A stretch of 64,000 bases of DNA, taken from positions 62,001 through 126,000 of the forward strand of contig NZ_JACHFM010000005.1 of assembly GCF_014201905.1 (NCBI RefSeq), given 5' to 3'. Source of the DNA: Amaricoccus macauensis. GTDB taxonomy: Bacteria > Pseudomonadota > Alphaproteobacteria > Rhodobacterales > Rhodobacteraceae. The number at the start of each line of letters is the position of its first letter. The first letter of the stretch is position 1. Under the pieces are notes generated by a model. The model worked only from the letters and a program-made list of their open reading frames with translations. It did not search any database and was not told where the DNA came from. Below are positions 28,358-37,086 of this stretch, one piece after another. Made by a program: the position numbers and the translations under genes.

Positions 28358-29069
28358 CCCAGCCGGGCACCAGCACCAGCGAGAAGTAGGGCGCCACGTC
28401 GTCGGGCTTGGCCGCGAGCGGCGTCATCTGCGACTGCTCCATGGTGCCGCGCTCGACGTAGACCGCGCGCCCGAGCTTGCCGGCCCCGGCCAGCGCCCGG
28501 CGGATGGTCGCGAGGTTGCGGCCGACCTTCATGATGACGCTCGCCGGACTGTCGATGAGGCGCCGGGTCAGCTCGGCCTCGGGCAGCGTGCCCGGCAGCA
28601 CGCTCAGCACATCGTCGCCCTGCACCAGCGGCAGGCCCGCCTGACTCCAGCAGCCCGACATGGCGGTGATGCCGGGGATGACCTCGGCGGGGTAGCGCGG
28701 CGCGAGGCGGACGTGGAGGTGCATGTACGAGCCGTAGAACAGCGGGTCGCCCTCACTCAGCACCGCCACCGTGCGCCCTTCGGCGAGATGCGCCTCGACC
28801 GCCGCCGCCGCCTCGACGAAGAAGCCGGTGATGGCGGCGCCGTAGCGCGGATCGGCGACCGGGATCTCGGTCGTCACCGGATAAGGCAGCGGCAGTTCCA
28901 CCGCGTCCGCCCGGAACAGCCCCTCCACCGTCGCGCGGGCGTTGCCGCGCCGGCCGGCCTTGGCGAACCACGCCACGACGTCGGCGTCGCCCAGCGCGCG
29001 CACTGCCTTCACCGTCAGGAGCCCCGGGTCCCCCGGCCCGGTGCCGACGCCGATCAGCCGGCCACTCAT
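28344..29069 (-). CDS. cobI: precorrin-2 C20-methyltransferase CobI
   Basis: SAM-dependent methylation of precorrin-2 at C20 to precorrin-3A; 241 aa. GRLIGVGTGPGDPGLLTVKAVRAL, VAVLSEGDPLFYGSYMHL and VIPGITAMSGCWSQAGLPLVQGDD identify the CobI/CbiL group. It overlaps cobH and cobJ by 4 nt. In this pathway the product goes to the oxygenase CobG, encoded two genes upstream. Confidence 0.95.
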   Translation of the reverse strand: MSGRLIGVGTGPGDPGLLTVKAVRALGDADVVAWFAKAGRRGNARATVEGLFRADAVELPLPYPVTTEIPVADPRYGAAITGFFVEAAAAVEAHLAEGRTVAVLSEGDPLFYGSYMHLHVRLAPRYPAEVIPGITAMSGCWSQAGLPLVQGDDVLSVLPGTLPEAELTRRLIDSPASVIMKVGRNLATIRRALAGAGKLGRAVYVERGTMEQSQMTPLAAKPDDVAPYFSLVLVPGWEDRP

Positions 29070-29689
29070 ATCCCTGCCCTCGCGAGCGCGTTCACCGCCG
29101 CCGCCGTCATGGCGCTGCCCCCGAGCCGCCCGAGCACCACCGCGTGGGGCAGGTCGGTCGCCGCCAGCGCGTCCTTGGATTCGGCCGCGCCGACGAAGCC
29201 GACGGGCATTCCGATCACCGCCGCTGGCCGGGGTGCCCCGGCGCCAAGCATGTCCATGAGGTGGAAGAGCGAGGTCGGCGCATTGCCGACCGCCACCACC
29301 GAGCCACCGAGCCGGTCGCGCCAGAGCTCCAGCGCCGCCGCCGAGCGCGTGGTGCCAAGCTCCGCCGCGAGGCCGGGGGTGCGCGGGTCGCGCAGCGTGC
29401 AGATCACCTCGTTCCCCGCCGGCAGGCGGGCGCGCGTCACCCCGTGCGCCACCATCTCGGCGTCGCAGAGGATCGGCGCGCCCGCCGCCAGCGCCGCGCG
29501 CGCCGCCGCCACGAAGCCCGGTGAGAAGCGGAACGCCGCCGCCGCCTCGACCAGCCCGCAGGCGTGAATCATCCGCACCGCGACGTCCGCCTCCTCGGGC
29601 GAGAAGCGCGCAAGATCCGCCTCCGCACGTATGATCGCGAAGGATCGCTCGTAGATCGCAGTTCCGTCCCGAAGGTATTCTCCGCTCAC
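29066..29689 (-). CDS. cobH: precorrin-8X methylmutase CobH
   Basis: Moves the C11 methyl group to C12, giving hydrogenobyrinic acid; 207 aa. The catalytic His is in RMIHACGL (about residue 42). TRARLPAGNEVICTLRD, NAPTSLFHLMDML and PVGFVGAAESKDAL are conserved. The start is a GTG at 29689 overlapping the cobG stop (GTGA), which is the only start consistent with family length, since the frame stays open far upstream inside cobG. Confidence 0.94.
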   Translation of the reverse strand: MSGEYLRDGTAIYERSFAIIRAEADLARFSPEEADVAVRMIHACGLVEAAAAFRFSPGFVAAARAALAAGAPILCDAEMVAHGVTRARLPAGNEVICTLRDPRTPGLAAELGTTRSAAALELWRDRLGGSVVAVGNAPTSLFHLMDMLGAGAPRPAAVIGMPVGFVGAAESKDALAATDLPHAVVLGRLGGSAMTAAAVNALARAGI

Positions 29690-30807
29690 CTCGCCACCTC
29701 CAGAAGGTATTGTTCCAGGTCCGCCGGGACGCCGCGCCCGTCTCCGGTGACGCGCGTCCCGCATTCGTCGGCCAGCAGGGTCACCGCCGGCCCGGCCGGC
29801 TGCGCGCAGCGCTTCGGGCAGCCCGAGACGTGCAGGTGCAGGCCGTCCGTCATGTCCGGGCGTTCGGCAGCAATCCGGGCCGCGATCGCCCGCGCCGGGA
29901 GCCGCCCCGAGGCGCAGGCCGCCCCGGCGCAGGCCGCGATTGCAAGCCGGGGGTCGCCCGGGTCGGTGATGAAGCCGAGGCGCGTGGCCGCGCCGACAAA
30001 GGCCGCCTCGTCCGCCACTGTCAGCTCCACCGCGACGAGCGCGCGTCCCGGCGCCGGGCAGAGCCGTGCGGCGCCGGCCGCTGCGGCGAGCGCGGCGACC
30101 GCGCCGCTCTCCGCCGAGCCGAACGGGAAGGCGACGGCGCGCGCGATGTCCTCGCGCAGGCCGAAGCGGCCGACCGGCGCGCCGGCCGGGCGGAGCGCCG
30201 GTGCGGGCGCGACGCCGAGACCGTCGAGATCGCGCCCGCGCCGAGCCTCGCGGGATATCCGCGTCAGCAGATCGCATGCCTGCGCGATGGCAGTGTCCGC
30301 GTCGCAGACGTCCTGCCACCGCGCCGTCCGCGCCGTCCCGCCGACACCGATCCGCCAGCCGCCAGCCACCCGGAGAAGCCGCACGTCCGCCGGCACCGCG
30401 TCGAGCGGGAAGGCGCCGCCGCCGTCAACGAGCGCCGTCACCTTCGGTGGCAGCGGCCCGGCAAACGCCCGGAGAGTCGCTGCCAGCGGGCGCGGGTCGG
30501 CCGCCTCGGCCGGATCGCGCCCGGCGAGCGGGCTCGTCACCACCGGCAGGCCCTCGGCGAGCGGCAGCCCGAGCGGCGCCAGCGCCTCGGCGAGCTTCGC
30601 GCCCTGGGCAAGGCCGCGCAGTTGCAGGCTGCCGCGCGAGGTCACCTCGATCAGCCCGTTGCCGAGCCGCGCCGCCACCGCCGCGAGGCCGGCGAGGCCC
30701 TCCCCGCTCAGTCCGTCGGTGAAGGTGAGGCGCGCGAGCCAGCCGTCGCCGGTCAGCATCGGCGCGGTGAGGCTCGGGCAGGCGTCCCGGCGCAGCGCGG
30801 CGGTCAT
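29686..30807 (-). CDS. cobG: precorrin-3B synthase CobG
   Basis: Iron-sulfur mono-oxygenase that hydroxylates precorrin-3A with O2, 373 aa; its presence marks the aerobic pathway. It belongs to the nitrite/sulfite reductase ferredoxin-like family. Four Fe-S cysteines are visible in ACAGAACASG and HVSGCPKRCAQ. The N-terminal half-domain contains GLIEVTSRGSLQLRGL. It overlaps cobN and cobH by 4 nt each. Confidence 0.94.
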   Translation of the reverse strand: MTAALRRDACPSLTAPMLTGDGWLARLTFTDGLSGEGLAGLAAVAARLGNGLIEVTSRGSLQLRGLAQGAKLAEALAPLGLPLAEGLPVVTSPLAGRDPAEAADPRPLAATLRAFAGPLPPKVTALVDGGGAFPLDAVPADVRLLRVAGGWRIGVGGTARTARWQDVCDADTAIAQACDLLTRISREARRGRDLDGLGVAPAPALRPAGAPVGRFGLREDIARAVAFPFGSAESGAVAALAAAAGAARLCPAPGRALVAVELTVADEAAFVGAATRLGFITDPGDPRLAIAACAGAACASGRLPARAIAARIAAERPDMTDGLHLHVSGCPKRCAQPAGPAVTLLADECGTRVTGDGRGVPADLEQYLLEVAR

Positions 30808-33800
30808 GTTCGCGCCTCGAGCGCAGTGGCCTCGGCGATGAGCGCCGCAAGGTCGTCGTCGATGCTGTTCCGGCGCGGATGCCAGAGCCCCCGGCGCCGC
30901 GCGTCCGCGAAGCGCCCGGCAATCGCCCGGGCCGCCGCCGGGTTTTCGCGCAACAGGAAGTCGCGCACGTCCGGGTCTTCCAGATAGGCCGCGTGCACCG
31001 CCTCGATCAGCCGTTCAGGCACCGCGTCGGTGGTTTCGGCAAAACCGATCAGCCGGTCGACCGTCTCGGCGAACTCCGCGGCGCCGCGCGGCCCATGGCG
31101 GAGCTGTCCGGCGATGAAGCGCGGGTTCGTCGCCCGTGCCCGCACCACCCGAGTCACCGCCTCCACGAGCGAGCGCGCGCGCGGCCGGGCCGGGTCGGTC
31201 GTGTCGAGCACCACGAGGTCTGCCTTGCCGCCGAGTGCCGCCACCGCCGCCGCGAAGCCGCCGACGAAGGCCACGTCGGCCGAGCCTTCGAGGATGTCGC
31301 GCGCCGGGTCGTCATGGGCGTGGAGCAGCAATTCCGCCGTCGCCACCCGCTCGGCAAAGGCGCCGTCGGCCGCCTCGCCCTCGCCGCGTACGCCGCCGAA
31401 GGCATGCGAGCCCGCCGCGAGGTAGGCCGCGCCAAGCTCGGCCTGTGCCTCCCAGCGCCCGTCCTGCAGCAGCTCCTCCGCGCCGGCACCATAGGTCCCG
31501 GGCGCCGAGCCGAAGATCCGCCGCGGATGCGGCCCTGCCGCGACAAGAGGGTTCTCCTCCGGGCTTTCCTCGCGTGCCGCGACGGCCGCGACGGCGGCGT
31601 CGAGAAGCGCGATCTGCGCCTCGAACATGTCGCGGAAGAGGCCCGATATCCGCCAGGTCACATCCACCCGCGGCCGCCCGATCGCGGCCGGCGGCAGCAC
31701 CTCGATGCCGGTGACCCGTGCCGTGGCTGCGTCCCAGACGGGTTGGCAGCCGAGGAGTGCCAGCCCCTGCGCGATCGCCTCGCCGCCGGTGCGCAGGCTG
31801 GCGCTGCCCCAGAGGTCGATGACGAGGGAGCGCGGCCAGTCGCCATGCTCCTGCTGGAAGCGCCGGAGGGTTTCGTCCGCCGCCGCCTTGCCCAGCGCGA
31901 AGGCGGTCGGCGTCGGCAGCGTCCGGGGATCGGCGGCGAAGAGGTTGCGCCCGGTCGGCAGCACGTCGCGCCGTCCGCGCTCCGGCGTGCCCGCCGGTCC
32001 CGGCGCCACGAAGCGTCCGTCGAGCGCGCGGAGCAGCGCCGTCCGCTCGGCGTCGGCCGAGGCAACGCGCTCGGGCGCCTCGCCCGGCGCGCTCCGGCCG
32101 TAGACGTGCAGGCCGTCCTTGATCGCGAAGTCCTTGAGATCACAGAGCCATGCGTCGATCCTGACCAGCGCCGCCCCGGGGTCGTCGGAGTCGTTGACGC
32201 CGGCCTCCACCGCGAGGCCGGTCTCGCGGGCGGTGGCGACGATCAGGCCCGCCAGACGGTCGCGGCGCCGCCGGTCGAGGCCGTCGGCCTGGGCGTATTC
32301 GTCCACCAGCCGCTCGAGCGAGCGCTCGGCGTCCGTCAGGCCCGCCCCGGTCAGAACCGGGGTCAGGTGGCCAATCGTCACCGCACCGATGCGCCGCTTC
32401 GCCTGCGCCGCCTCGCCCGGGTTCGAGACGATGAACGGGTAGATGACCGGCAGGGCGCCGGCGACGACCTCCGGGAAGCAGGTCTCGGTGAGCGCCACGG
32501 TCTTGCCCGGCAGCCATTCGAGGGTACCATGGGCGCCCACGTGGACGAGGGCATGGACGCCCTCCACCTCACGCAGCCAGAGGCCGAACGCGACGAGCGC
32601 GTGACGCGGCGGCAGGCTCGGGTCGTGGTACTCGACCCGCCGGTCGAGGCTCTGCCCCCGGTCGGGCGCGAAGGCCACGGTCACCTTGCCGAAGCGGGCG
32701 AAGCGCACGCCGAACATGCCGGACGGGGCGTCTGCCTCCGGTTCGCCCCATGCGGCGACGACGTCCGCCATCGCCGCTGCGGGCACGCGCGCCGCGAGGC
32801 GGGCGTAGTCCGCGCGGGTGAGCGAGGGGCGTGCGCGGCCGATGAGCGCCATCAGCTCGCGCGGGGTCTCGGGGATGTCGGTGACGTCGTGGCCGGCGGC
32901 CTTCAGGTCGGCGAGCATGGCGAGGACGCTGGCCGGCACGTCGAGGCCGACGGCGTAGCCGGCCCGGCCGGTGGCCGCGGGATAGTCCGGCACGAGGATC
33001 GCCAGCCGCCGCTCGGCGGGCGGCGTCGCGGCGAGGCGCAGGTGCGAGGCGATCCGCCGCGCGACCTGCGCCACCCGGTCGGGCTCGGGGCGGTTGCGTT
33101 GCAGGCGGAGGCCGAGCGCCGCATCGAGCGGCCGGGTTTCCTTGAACGATATGGCACCCGCGAGGATGCGCCCGTCGAGCTCCGGCAGGACGACGTGCAT
33201 GGCGAGATCGGCCGGCACCAGCCCGCGTTGCCCCTCGGCCCAGGCCTCGCCGCGCGTGGTCGCCGGCACCACCTGAAAGACCGGCACCCCGAGCCGGGCG
33301 AACATCCCGGCGTCCTCGCCCGCGGCAAAGGCCGTCGCCGTGACGATCGCGGCGACCCCGGCGCGGCGCAGTGCCGGCTCGATCGCGGCGAGGACGTCCG
33401 CGTCGCGCAGGCTCGGGACGAAGACCGGCAGCGCTGCCAGCCCCTCGGCGGCGAGCGCGGCGGCGAGCGCATCGATCGGGGCGTGATCGTTTGCGTGGAG
33501 CATCGAGCGATAGAAGAGAACCGCGACCAGCGGTTGCGCGTTCGCGACATGCGCGGTCCGGGCGTGAGCGGTCGGGGCGTGAGCGGTCGGGGCGGCATCG
33601 AGCCCGCGAACCCCTTCGCCGGGCAGATAGATGCCGACGCGCGGCAGCGGGCGCGCGGACGGTGCGGCCTCGTCTCGTCCGCCGATCCGGGCGAGTTGCA
33701 GGAGCGCGGCGCGCATGTTCTGCGGCCCGCCCTCGCGGAAGCAGGCGAGCAGCCCCGCCCGGTCGTCCCGCGTTGCGGTCGAGAGCGCGGCAAGCCGCGG

Positions 33801-34157
33801 ATCGTCCTCGCGGCACTCCCCCGGCAGGAGAACGAGCGCGATCCCGCGCTCGCGGGCCACCGCCGAGAGCCGCTCGCAGCCGTACTCCCACCAGTCGTGG
33901 CCGCCGAGGAGGCGCACCAGTACCGCCCGCGCCCGAGCGGCCACGCCGTCGACCCAGAGATCGACGGACATCGGATGCCGGAGGTCGCGCAGCGCCGCGA
34001 GCCGCAACTCGGGCATCCCGGCGTCCCACGCGCCCGCCAGAGCCGCGAGGTCGCTGTCGGAAAAGCTCGCCGCCACAAGCTCCGCTGGCGCCTGCCCGAG
34101 ATCCACGGGCTCGATCAGGTCGTCCAGCGATGCGGTCGTGACGTTGAGGATGTGCAT
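30804..34157 (-). CDS. cobN: cobaltochelatase subunit CobN
   Basis: Large subunit that binds hydrogenobyrinate a,c-diamide and inserts Co2+ using ATP with CobS and CobT; 1117 aa, a little short for the family (about 1100-1275). Family blocks include PVFQVVPATTRGEAWAE, GTLEWLPGKTVALTETCFPEV, YPFIVSNPGEAAQAKRRIGAVTIGHLTP, WGSASLRTGGEAIAQGLALLG and RIFGSAPGTYGAGAEEL. A variable loop at about residues 188-206 is built of TAH-type pentapeptides from a 15-bp repeat. cobS and cobT are not in the window. Its ATG overlaps the cobW stop by one base. Confidence 0.96.
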   Translation of the reverse strand: MHILNVTTASLDDLIEPVDLGQAPAELVAASFSDSDLAALAGAWDAGMPELRLAALRDLRHPMSVDLWVDGVAARARAVLVRLLGGHDWWEYGCERLSAVARERGIALVLLPGECREDDPRLAALSTATRDDRAGLLACFREGGPQNMRAALLQLARIGGRDEAAPSARPLPRVGIYLPGEGVRGLDAAPTAHAPTAHARTAHVANAQPLVAVLFYRSMLHANDHAPIDALAAALAAEGLAALPVFVPSLRDADVLAAIEPALRRAGVAAIVTATAFAAGEDAGMFARLGVPVFQVVPATTRGEAWAEGQRGLVPADLAMHVVLPELDGRILAGAISFKETRPLDAALGLRLQRNRPEPDRVAQVARRIASHLRLAATPPAERRLAILVPDYPAATGRAGYAVGLDVPASVLAMLADLKAAGHDVTDIPETPRELMALIGRARPSLTRADYARLAARVPAAAMADVVAAWGEPEADAPSGMFGVRFARFGKVTVAFAPDRGQSLDRRVEYHDPSLPPRHALVAFGLWLREVEGVHALVHVGAHGTLEWLPGKTVALTETCFPEVVAGALPVIYPFIVSNPGEAAQAKRRIGAVTIGHLTPVLTGAGLTDAERSLERLVDEYAQADGLDRRRRDRLAGLIVATARETGLAVEAGVNDSDDPGAALVRIDAWLCDLKDFAIKDGLHVYGRSAPGEAPERVASADAERTALLRALDGRFVAPGPAGTPERGRRDVLPTGRNLFAADPRTLPTPTAFALGKAAADETLRRFQQEHGDWPRSLVIDLWGSASLRTGGEAIAQGLALLGCQPVWDAATARVTGIEVLPPAAIGRPRVDVTWRISGLFRDMFEAQIALLDAAVAAVAAREESPEENPLVAAGPHPRRIFGSAPGTYGAGAEELLQDGRWEAQAELGAAYLAAGSHAFGGVRGEGEAADGAFAERVATAELLLHAHDDPARDILEGSADVAFVGGFAAAVAALGGKADLVVLDTTDPARPRARSLVEAVTRVVRARATNPRFIAGQLRHGPRGAAEFAETVDRLIGFAETTDAVPERLIEAVHAAYLEDPDVRDFLLRENPAAARAIAGRFADARRRGLWHPRRNSIDDDLAALIAEATALEART
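33549..33593 (-). repeat. 15-bp tandem repeat in cobN, 3 copies
   Basis: Two identical units gtgagcggtcggggc (33564-33578, 33579-33593) preceded by a diverged third (33549-33563). They encode APTAH-APTAH-ARTAH on the minus strand. Confidence 0.85.
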
Positions 34158-35200
34158 CAGGCTGCGAGCATCCGCTCCACGGCGGCCCGGTCGAGACCCT
34201 TCAGCCCGATCACCACGAGCCGGGTGCCCGGAACCTCACCCTCGGCCCAGCGCCGGTCGTAGTGGTGCGATACCCGCGGGCCGACCGCCTGCACCAGAAG
34301 GCGCATGGGCTTGCCCTCCACCGCCGCGAAGCCCTTCACGCGCAGCACGTCGCAGGCCTCCGCCGCCCGGGCCACCTTCGCCGCCAGATCCTCCGGCCGC
34401 GCCACCGGCGGCAGGTCGATGATGAAGCTGTCGAAATCGTCGTGGTCGTGTTCGGGCTCGTCGTCGTGCGCGGTCCGGCGTCCGTCGATCAGGTCCTCGA
34501 CCGCCAACCCCTGCCCGAGCAGTATCGCCGGATCGACGCGGCCGCGCTCGGCGGGCACCACCTTCACCGCCCGGCCGAGATGGCGCGCCACCCGTGCCTC
34601 GGCCGTCTCCCGCGCGACCGCGTCCAGCAGGTCGGCCTTGGAGAGCACGATGAGGTCTGCACAGGCCACCTGATCGCCGAACACCTCCTCGACCGGATCG
34701 TCGTGGTCGAGCGAGCTGTCCGCCGCCCGCTGCGCCGCAAGCGCCTCGAGGTCCTGCGCGACGCGGCCCTCGGCGAGCGCGGGCCCGTCCACCACCGCGA
34801 CGACACTGTCAACGGTCACGCGGGTCTTCACGCCGGGCCACTGGAACGCCTGCACCAGCGGCTTTGGCAGCGCGAGGCCGCTCGTCTCGATCAGAATGTG
34901 GTCGACGTCGCCCCGCGCGAGGATCTGGTCGAGGGCCGGTACGAAGTCGTCGGCGACGGTGCAGCAGATGCAGCCGTTCGCCAGCTCGACGATGTTTTCC
35001 TCCGGGCAGCTCTCGATGCCGCAGCCCTTCAGCACCTCGCCGTCGATGCCCACGTCACCGAATTCGTTGACGACGACGGCGATCCGGCGCCCGCCGGCAT
35101 TCTCCAGCAGGTGGCGGATGAGCGTGGTCTTTCCGGCACCGAGGAAGCCGGTGACGATGGTGCAGGGCACGCGGCCCCGGTTCGCAGCAGGATCGGTCAT
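34157..35200 (-). CDS. cobW: CobW, G3E GTPase metallochaperone
   Basis: GTPase thought to deliver cobalt to the CobNST chelatase; 347 aa. The Walker A motif GFLGAGKTT is at residues 18-26, the metal-binding CxCC motif GCICC at 76-80, and SKADLLD is the NKxD-like guanine motif. A His/Asp-rich linker (DDEPEHDHDD) precedes the CobW C-terminal domain. The start MTDPAANRG at 35200 is fixed by the ATGA overlap with the DUF1636 gene. Confidence 0.95.
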   Translation of the reverse strand: MTDPAANRGRVPCTIVTGFLGAGKTTLIRHLLENAGGRRIAVVVNEFGDVGIDGEVLKGCGIESCPEENIVELANGCICCTVADDFVPALDQILARGDVDHILIETSGLALPKPLVQAFQWPGVKTRVTVDSVVAVVDGPALAEGRVAQDLEALAAQRAADSSLDHDDPVEEVFGDQVACADLIVLSKADLLDAVARETAEARVARHLGRAVKVVPAERGRVDPAILLGQGLAVEDLIDGRRTAHDDEPEHDHDDFDSFIIDLPPVARPEDLAAKVARAAEACDVLRVKGFAAVEGKPMRLLVQAVGPRVSHHYDRRWAEGEVPGTRLVVIGLKGLDRAAVERMLAA

Positions 35201-35616
35201 GGCAAGTCCTTCAGGAGGTCGATGGGAGGAACCCGGGCGATCAGGCCGCGCTTCAGGGCCTCGGGCCGGCCGCGCCACGGCATGAAGCCGTCGCTTGCGC
35301 CAGCGAACAGCCGCGCACCTTCGCGGAGGTCGCCGGAGGAGCCTTCGTCGAGGCCGCCGAACACATAGGTCCAGCAGCCTTCGCGGTAGATCGCGGCCGA
35401 GAGCCCCCGGGTGCAGTTGCCGAGGCAGGCCACCCGCCGCACGCTCACCCCGGGGCAGGCCTCGGCCCCAAGCGCATCGGCGAGACGGGTGCCCGGACGC
35501 GGCGTCTCCGGCCCGTCGCCGGTGCGCCGGCAGGACGAGCAGACGAGCACGGTGACCGCGCCCGCTTCGGCCACGGTGACGGGCGGATCCGTCGGTGACG
35601 GAAGGGGACTTGCCAT
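35197..35616 (-). CDS. DUF1636 family metal-binding protein
   Basis: Protein of 139 aa with a ferredoxin-like cysteine arrangement: CSSCRR near residue 26 and RVACLGNCTRG about 40 residues later. The family is often found next to cobW and is described as a putative metal-binding protein; its function is not established. The ATG at 35616 has AAGGAG 8 nt upstream. As first gene of the operon behind a cobalamin riboswitch and coupled to cobW, it probably assists cobalt handling or an Fe-S step. Confidence 0.85.
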   Translation of the reverse strand: MASPLPSPTDPPVTVAEAGAVTVLVCSSCRRTGDGPETPRPGTRLADALGAEACPGVSVRRVACLGNCTRGLSAAIYREGCWTYVFGGLDEGSSGDLREGARLFAGASDGFMPWRGRPEALKRGLIARVPPIDLLKDLP

Positions 35617-35663
35617 GCACACTCCTTGCCCAGGTAGACCCGCCGGGCGGACGAAATTCGGTC

Positions 35664-35825
35664 GACGGCAGGTCTCCTGGCTCGCGGATCGTCGCGCCGG
35701 ACCGCCTTCCCGGGGCACATGCCCCAGTGGCAATTGGCCGGCACTAACCGCCTACAGTTGCGGGTACAGCTGCGGAGTTGCCAAAGACCGGCGCACCGCA
35801 TTCCCTCTCCCCTCGCGGGGATTGA
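35664..35825 (-). promoter_or_regulatory. cobalamin riboswitch controlling DUF1636-cobW-cobN-cobGHIJ
   Basis: Minus-strand RNA contains GGGAATGCGGTGC, CCCGCAACTGTAGGCGG, the B12-box GCCACTGGGG, GGGAAGGC and the closing GAGCCAGGAGACCTGCC. Order and spacing match the cobalamin (adenosylcobalamin) class. It ends about 50 nt before the DUF1636 start, a position suited to repression when B12 is high. Confidence 0.93.
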
Positions 35826-35934
35826 CCGTCAGTGGCCGCTCTCTACGGCCTGCTGCGGCGCAAAGTCAACGCGGCCTGACGTGCCGCGCGCGGGCACAAT
35901 CGGCTTGCCGCTGCCGGCGTTTCCGCTAACCTTG

Positions 35935-36095
35935 GGGCGTCGGTGTTTCCGCAAGGGAACCACGAGGGAATGCGGTGAGAATCCGCGGCTGCCCCCGCAA
36001 CTGTAAGCGGCGAGTCCTGCCTCTCATGACCACTGGGGACCATCCCGGGAAGGTGAGGCCAGGGCCGTGACCCGCAAGCCAGGAGACCTGCCGGC
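35935..36095 (+). promoter_or_regulatory. cobalamin riboswitch controlling cbtB-cbtA-cobP-cobO-cobQ
   Basis: Plus-strand RNA contains GGGAATGCGGTGAGAATCC, CCCCGCAACTGTAAGCGG, CCACTGGGG, CCCGGGAAGGTG and AAGCCAGGAGACCTGCC. It is divergent from the first riboswitch; the promoters of both must lie in the ~110 bp between them. Confidence 0.95.
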
Positions 36096-36147
36096 GAATC
36101 GATTTGTCTCCAGCGGCCCTCGGGTGGAGGGCGAAAGGGTCTTGATT

Positions 36148-36324
36148 ATGGCTACGACTTCTTCAACGAGCGCTTCCGCTTCATCGTCCTCGCTCGTGAT
36201 GCCGCGCCTGATCGCGGCGGCGCTCGGCGCCTTCATCGTCGGCATGGTCGGCTTCTCGCACATGACGGTGGCGCACAATGCGGGTCACGACTTCCGGCAC
36301 TCGATGGCCTTCCCCTGCCACTGA
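36148..36324 (+). CDS. cbtB: CbtB, cobalt transporter subunit
   Basis: Small membrane protein of 58 aa with one transmembrane helix (RLIAAALGAFIVGMVGFSHM) and a C-terminal metal-binding tail, VAHNAGHDFRHSMAFPCH. This matches CbtB, which works with CbtA in B12-regulated cobalt import. I choose the ATG at 36148, which gives the usual CbtB length; an earlier in-frame start at 36067 lies within the riboswitch. It is the first gene of a riboswitch-controlled operon. Confidence 0.92.
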   Translation: MATTSSTSASASSSSLVMPRLIAAALGAFIVGMVGFSHMTVAHNAGHDFRHSMAFPCH

Positions 36325-36339
36325 GCGGGATCGATCGAC

Positions 36340-37086
36340 ATGAGCGCGCTTCGCAACATGCTGCTTCTGGCGGCAGCGTCCGGCATCCTCGTCGCGATCG
36401 CGATGACGATCCTCCAGTTCTTCGCCACCGTACCACTGATCCTGCAGGCGGAGACCTATGAGACCGCCACCCCCGCTGTCGCGGCAGAGGCGGACCACCA
36501 TCACCACGATCACGCGGCCGCAGCGGTGGAGGAACACCACCACGGCGGCGACGAATGGCAGCCGGCCGACGGCTTTCAGCGCATGGGCCTGACCGCTGTC
36601 GCCAATGTCGTGACCGCGATCGGCTTCGGCCTGCTCCTCGTCGCGGCCTCGGAGTTCGCTGGCGGCATCCGCAGCTGGCGAGAGGGGTTCCTCTGGGGGC
36701 TCGCGGGGTTCGCGGTCTTCACCCTCGCGCCGGGGCTCGGTCTGCCACCGGAGCTGCCGGGGATGCCAGCGGCGGAGCTCACGCCACGCCAGATCTGGTG
36801 GGTGGGCACCGTCGCCGCCACCGCCGGAGGTCTCGCGCTCATCGTCTGGGGTCGCGGGCCGGGGCTCGCCTTCCTCGGGCTGGCAGTGCTCGTCGTGCCG
36901 CACCTCATCGGCGCGCCGCAGCCGGCGTCGCACGAGTCGCTGGTTCCCGAGGATCTGCATCACCGCTTCGTCGTCGCGGTGACCGTCACGAACCTCGTCT
37001 TCTGGCCGCTGCTCGGCTACGCCGTCGCAGTCCTGCGTCCACGCTTCGCGGCCGAACTCGGCGCGCCGCAGCCGCGCCTTGCCTAA
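36340..37086 (+). CDS. cbtA: CbtA family cobalt transporter
   Basis: Integral membrane protein of 248 aa with five or so transmembrane segments. A histidine-rich loop after the first helix (DHHHHDH, then EEHHHGGDE) is expected for cobalt binding. GFLWGLAGFAVFTLAPGLGLPPELPG is the family hallmark. It lies 15 bp after cbtB, the usual pairing, and its stop overlaps the start of cobP by several bases. Confidence 0.94.
   Translation: MSALRNMLLLAAASGILVAIAMTILQFFATVPLILQAETYETATPAVAAEADHHHHDHAAAAVEEHHHGGDEWQPADGFQRMGLTAVANVVTAIGFGLLLVAASEFAGGIRSWREGFLWGLAGFAVFTLAPGLGLPPELPGMPAAELTPRQIWWVGTVAATAGGLALIVWGRGPGLAFLGLAVLVVPHLIGAPQPASHESLVPEDLHHRFVVAVTVTNLVFWPLLGYAVAVLRPRFAAELGAPQPRLA

Noticed and set aside
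30879-34262. A 1127-codon open frame antisense to cobN, and similar long frames antisense to hyuA, hyuB and the NCS1 gene
   Set aside because: No family motifs and skewed Arg/His/Asp content; they mirror the third-position GC bias of the real genes.
35641-36147. A protein gene starting within the riboswitch region (frames opening at 35733 minus and 36067 plus)
   Set aside because: These extensions lie in conserved riboswitch sequence; the DUF1636 and CbtB starts downstream give normal family lengths, and the DUF1636 start has a Shine-Dalgarno site.
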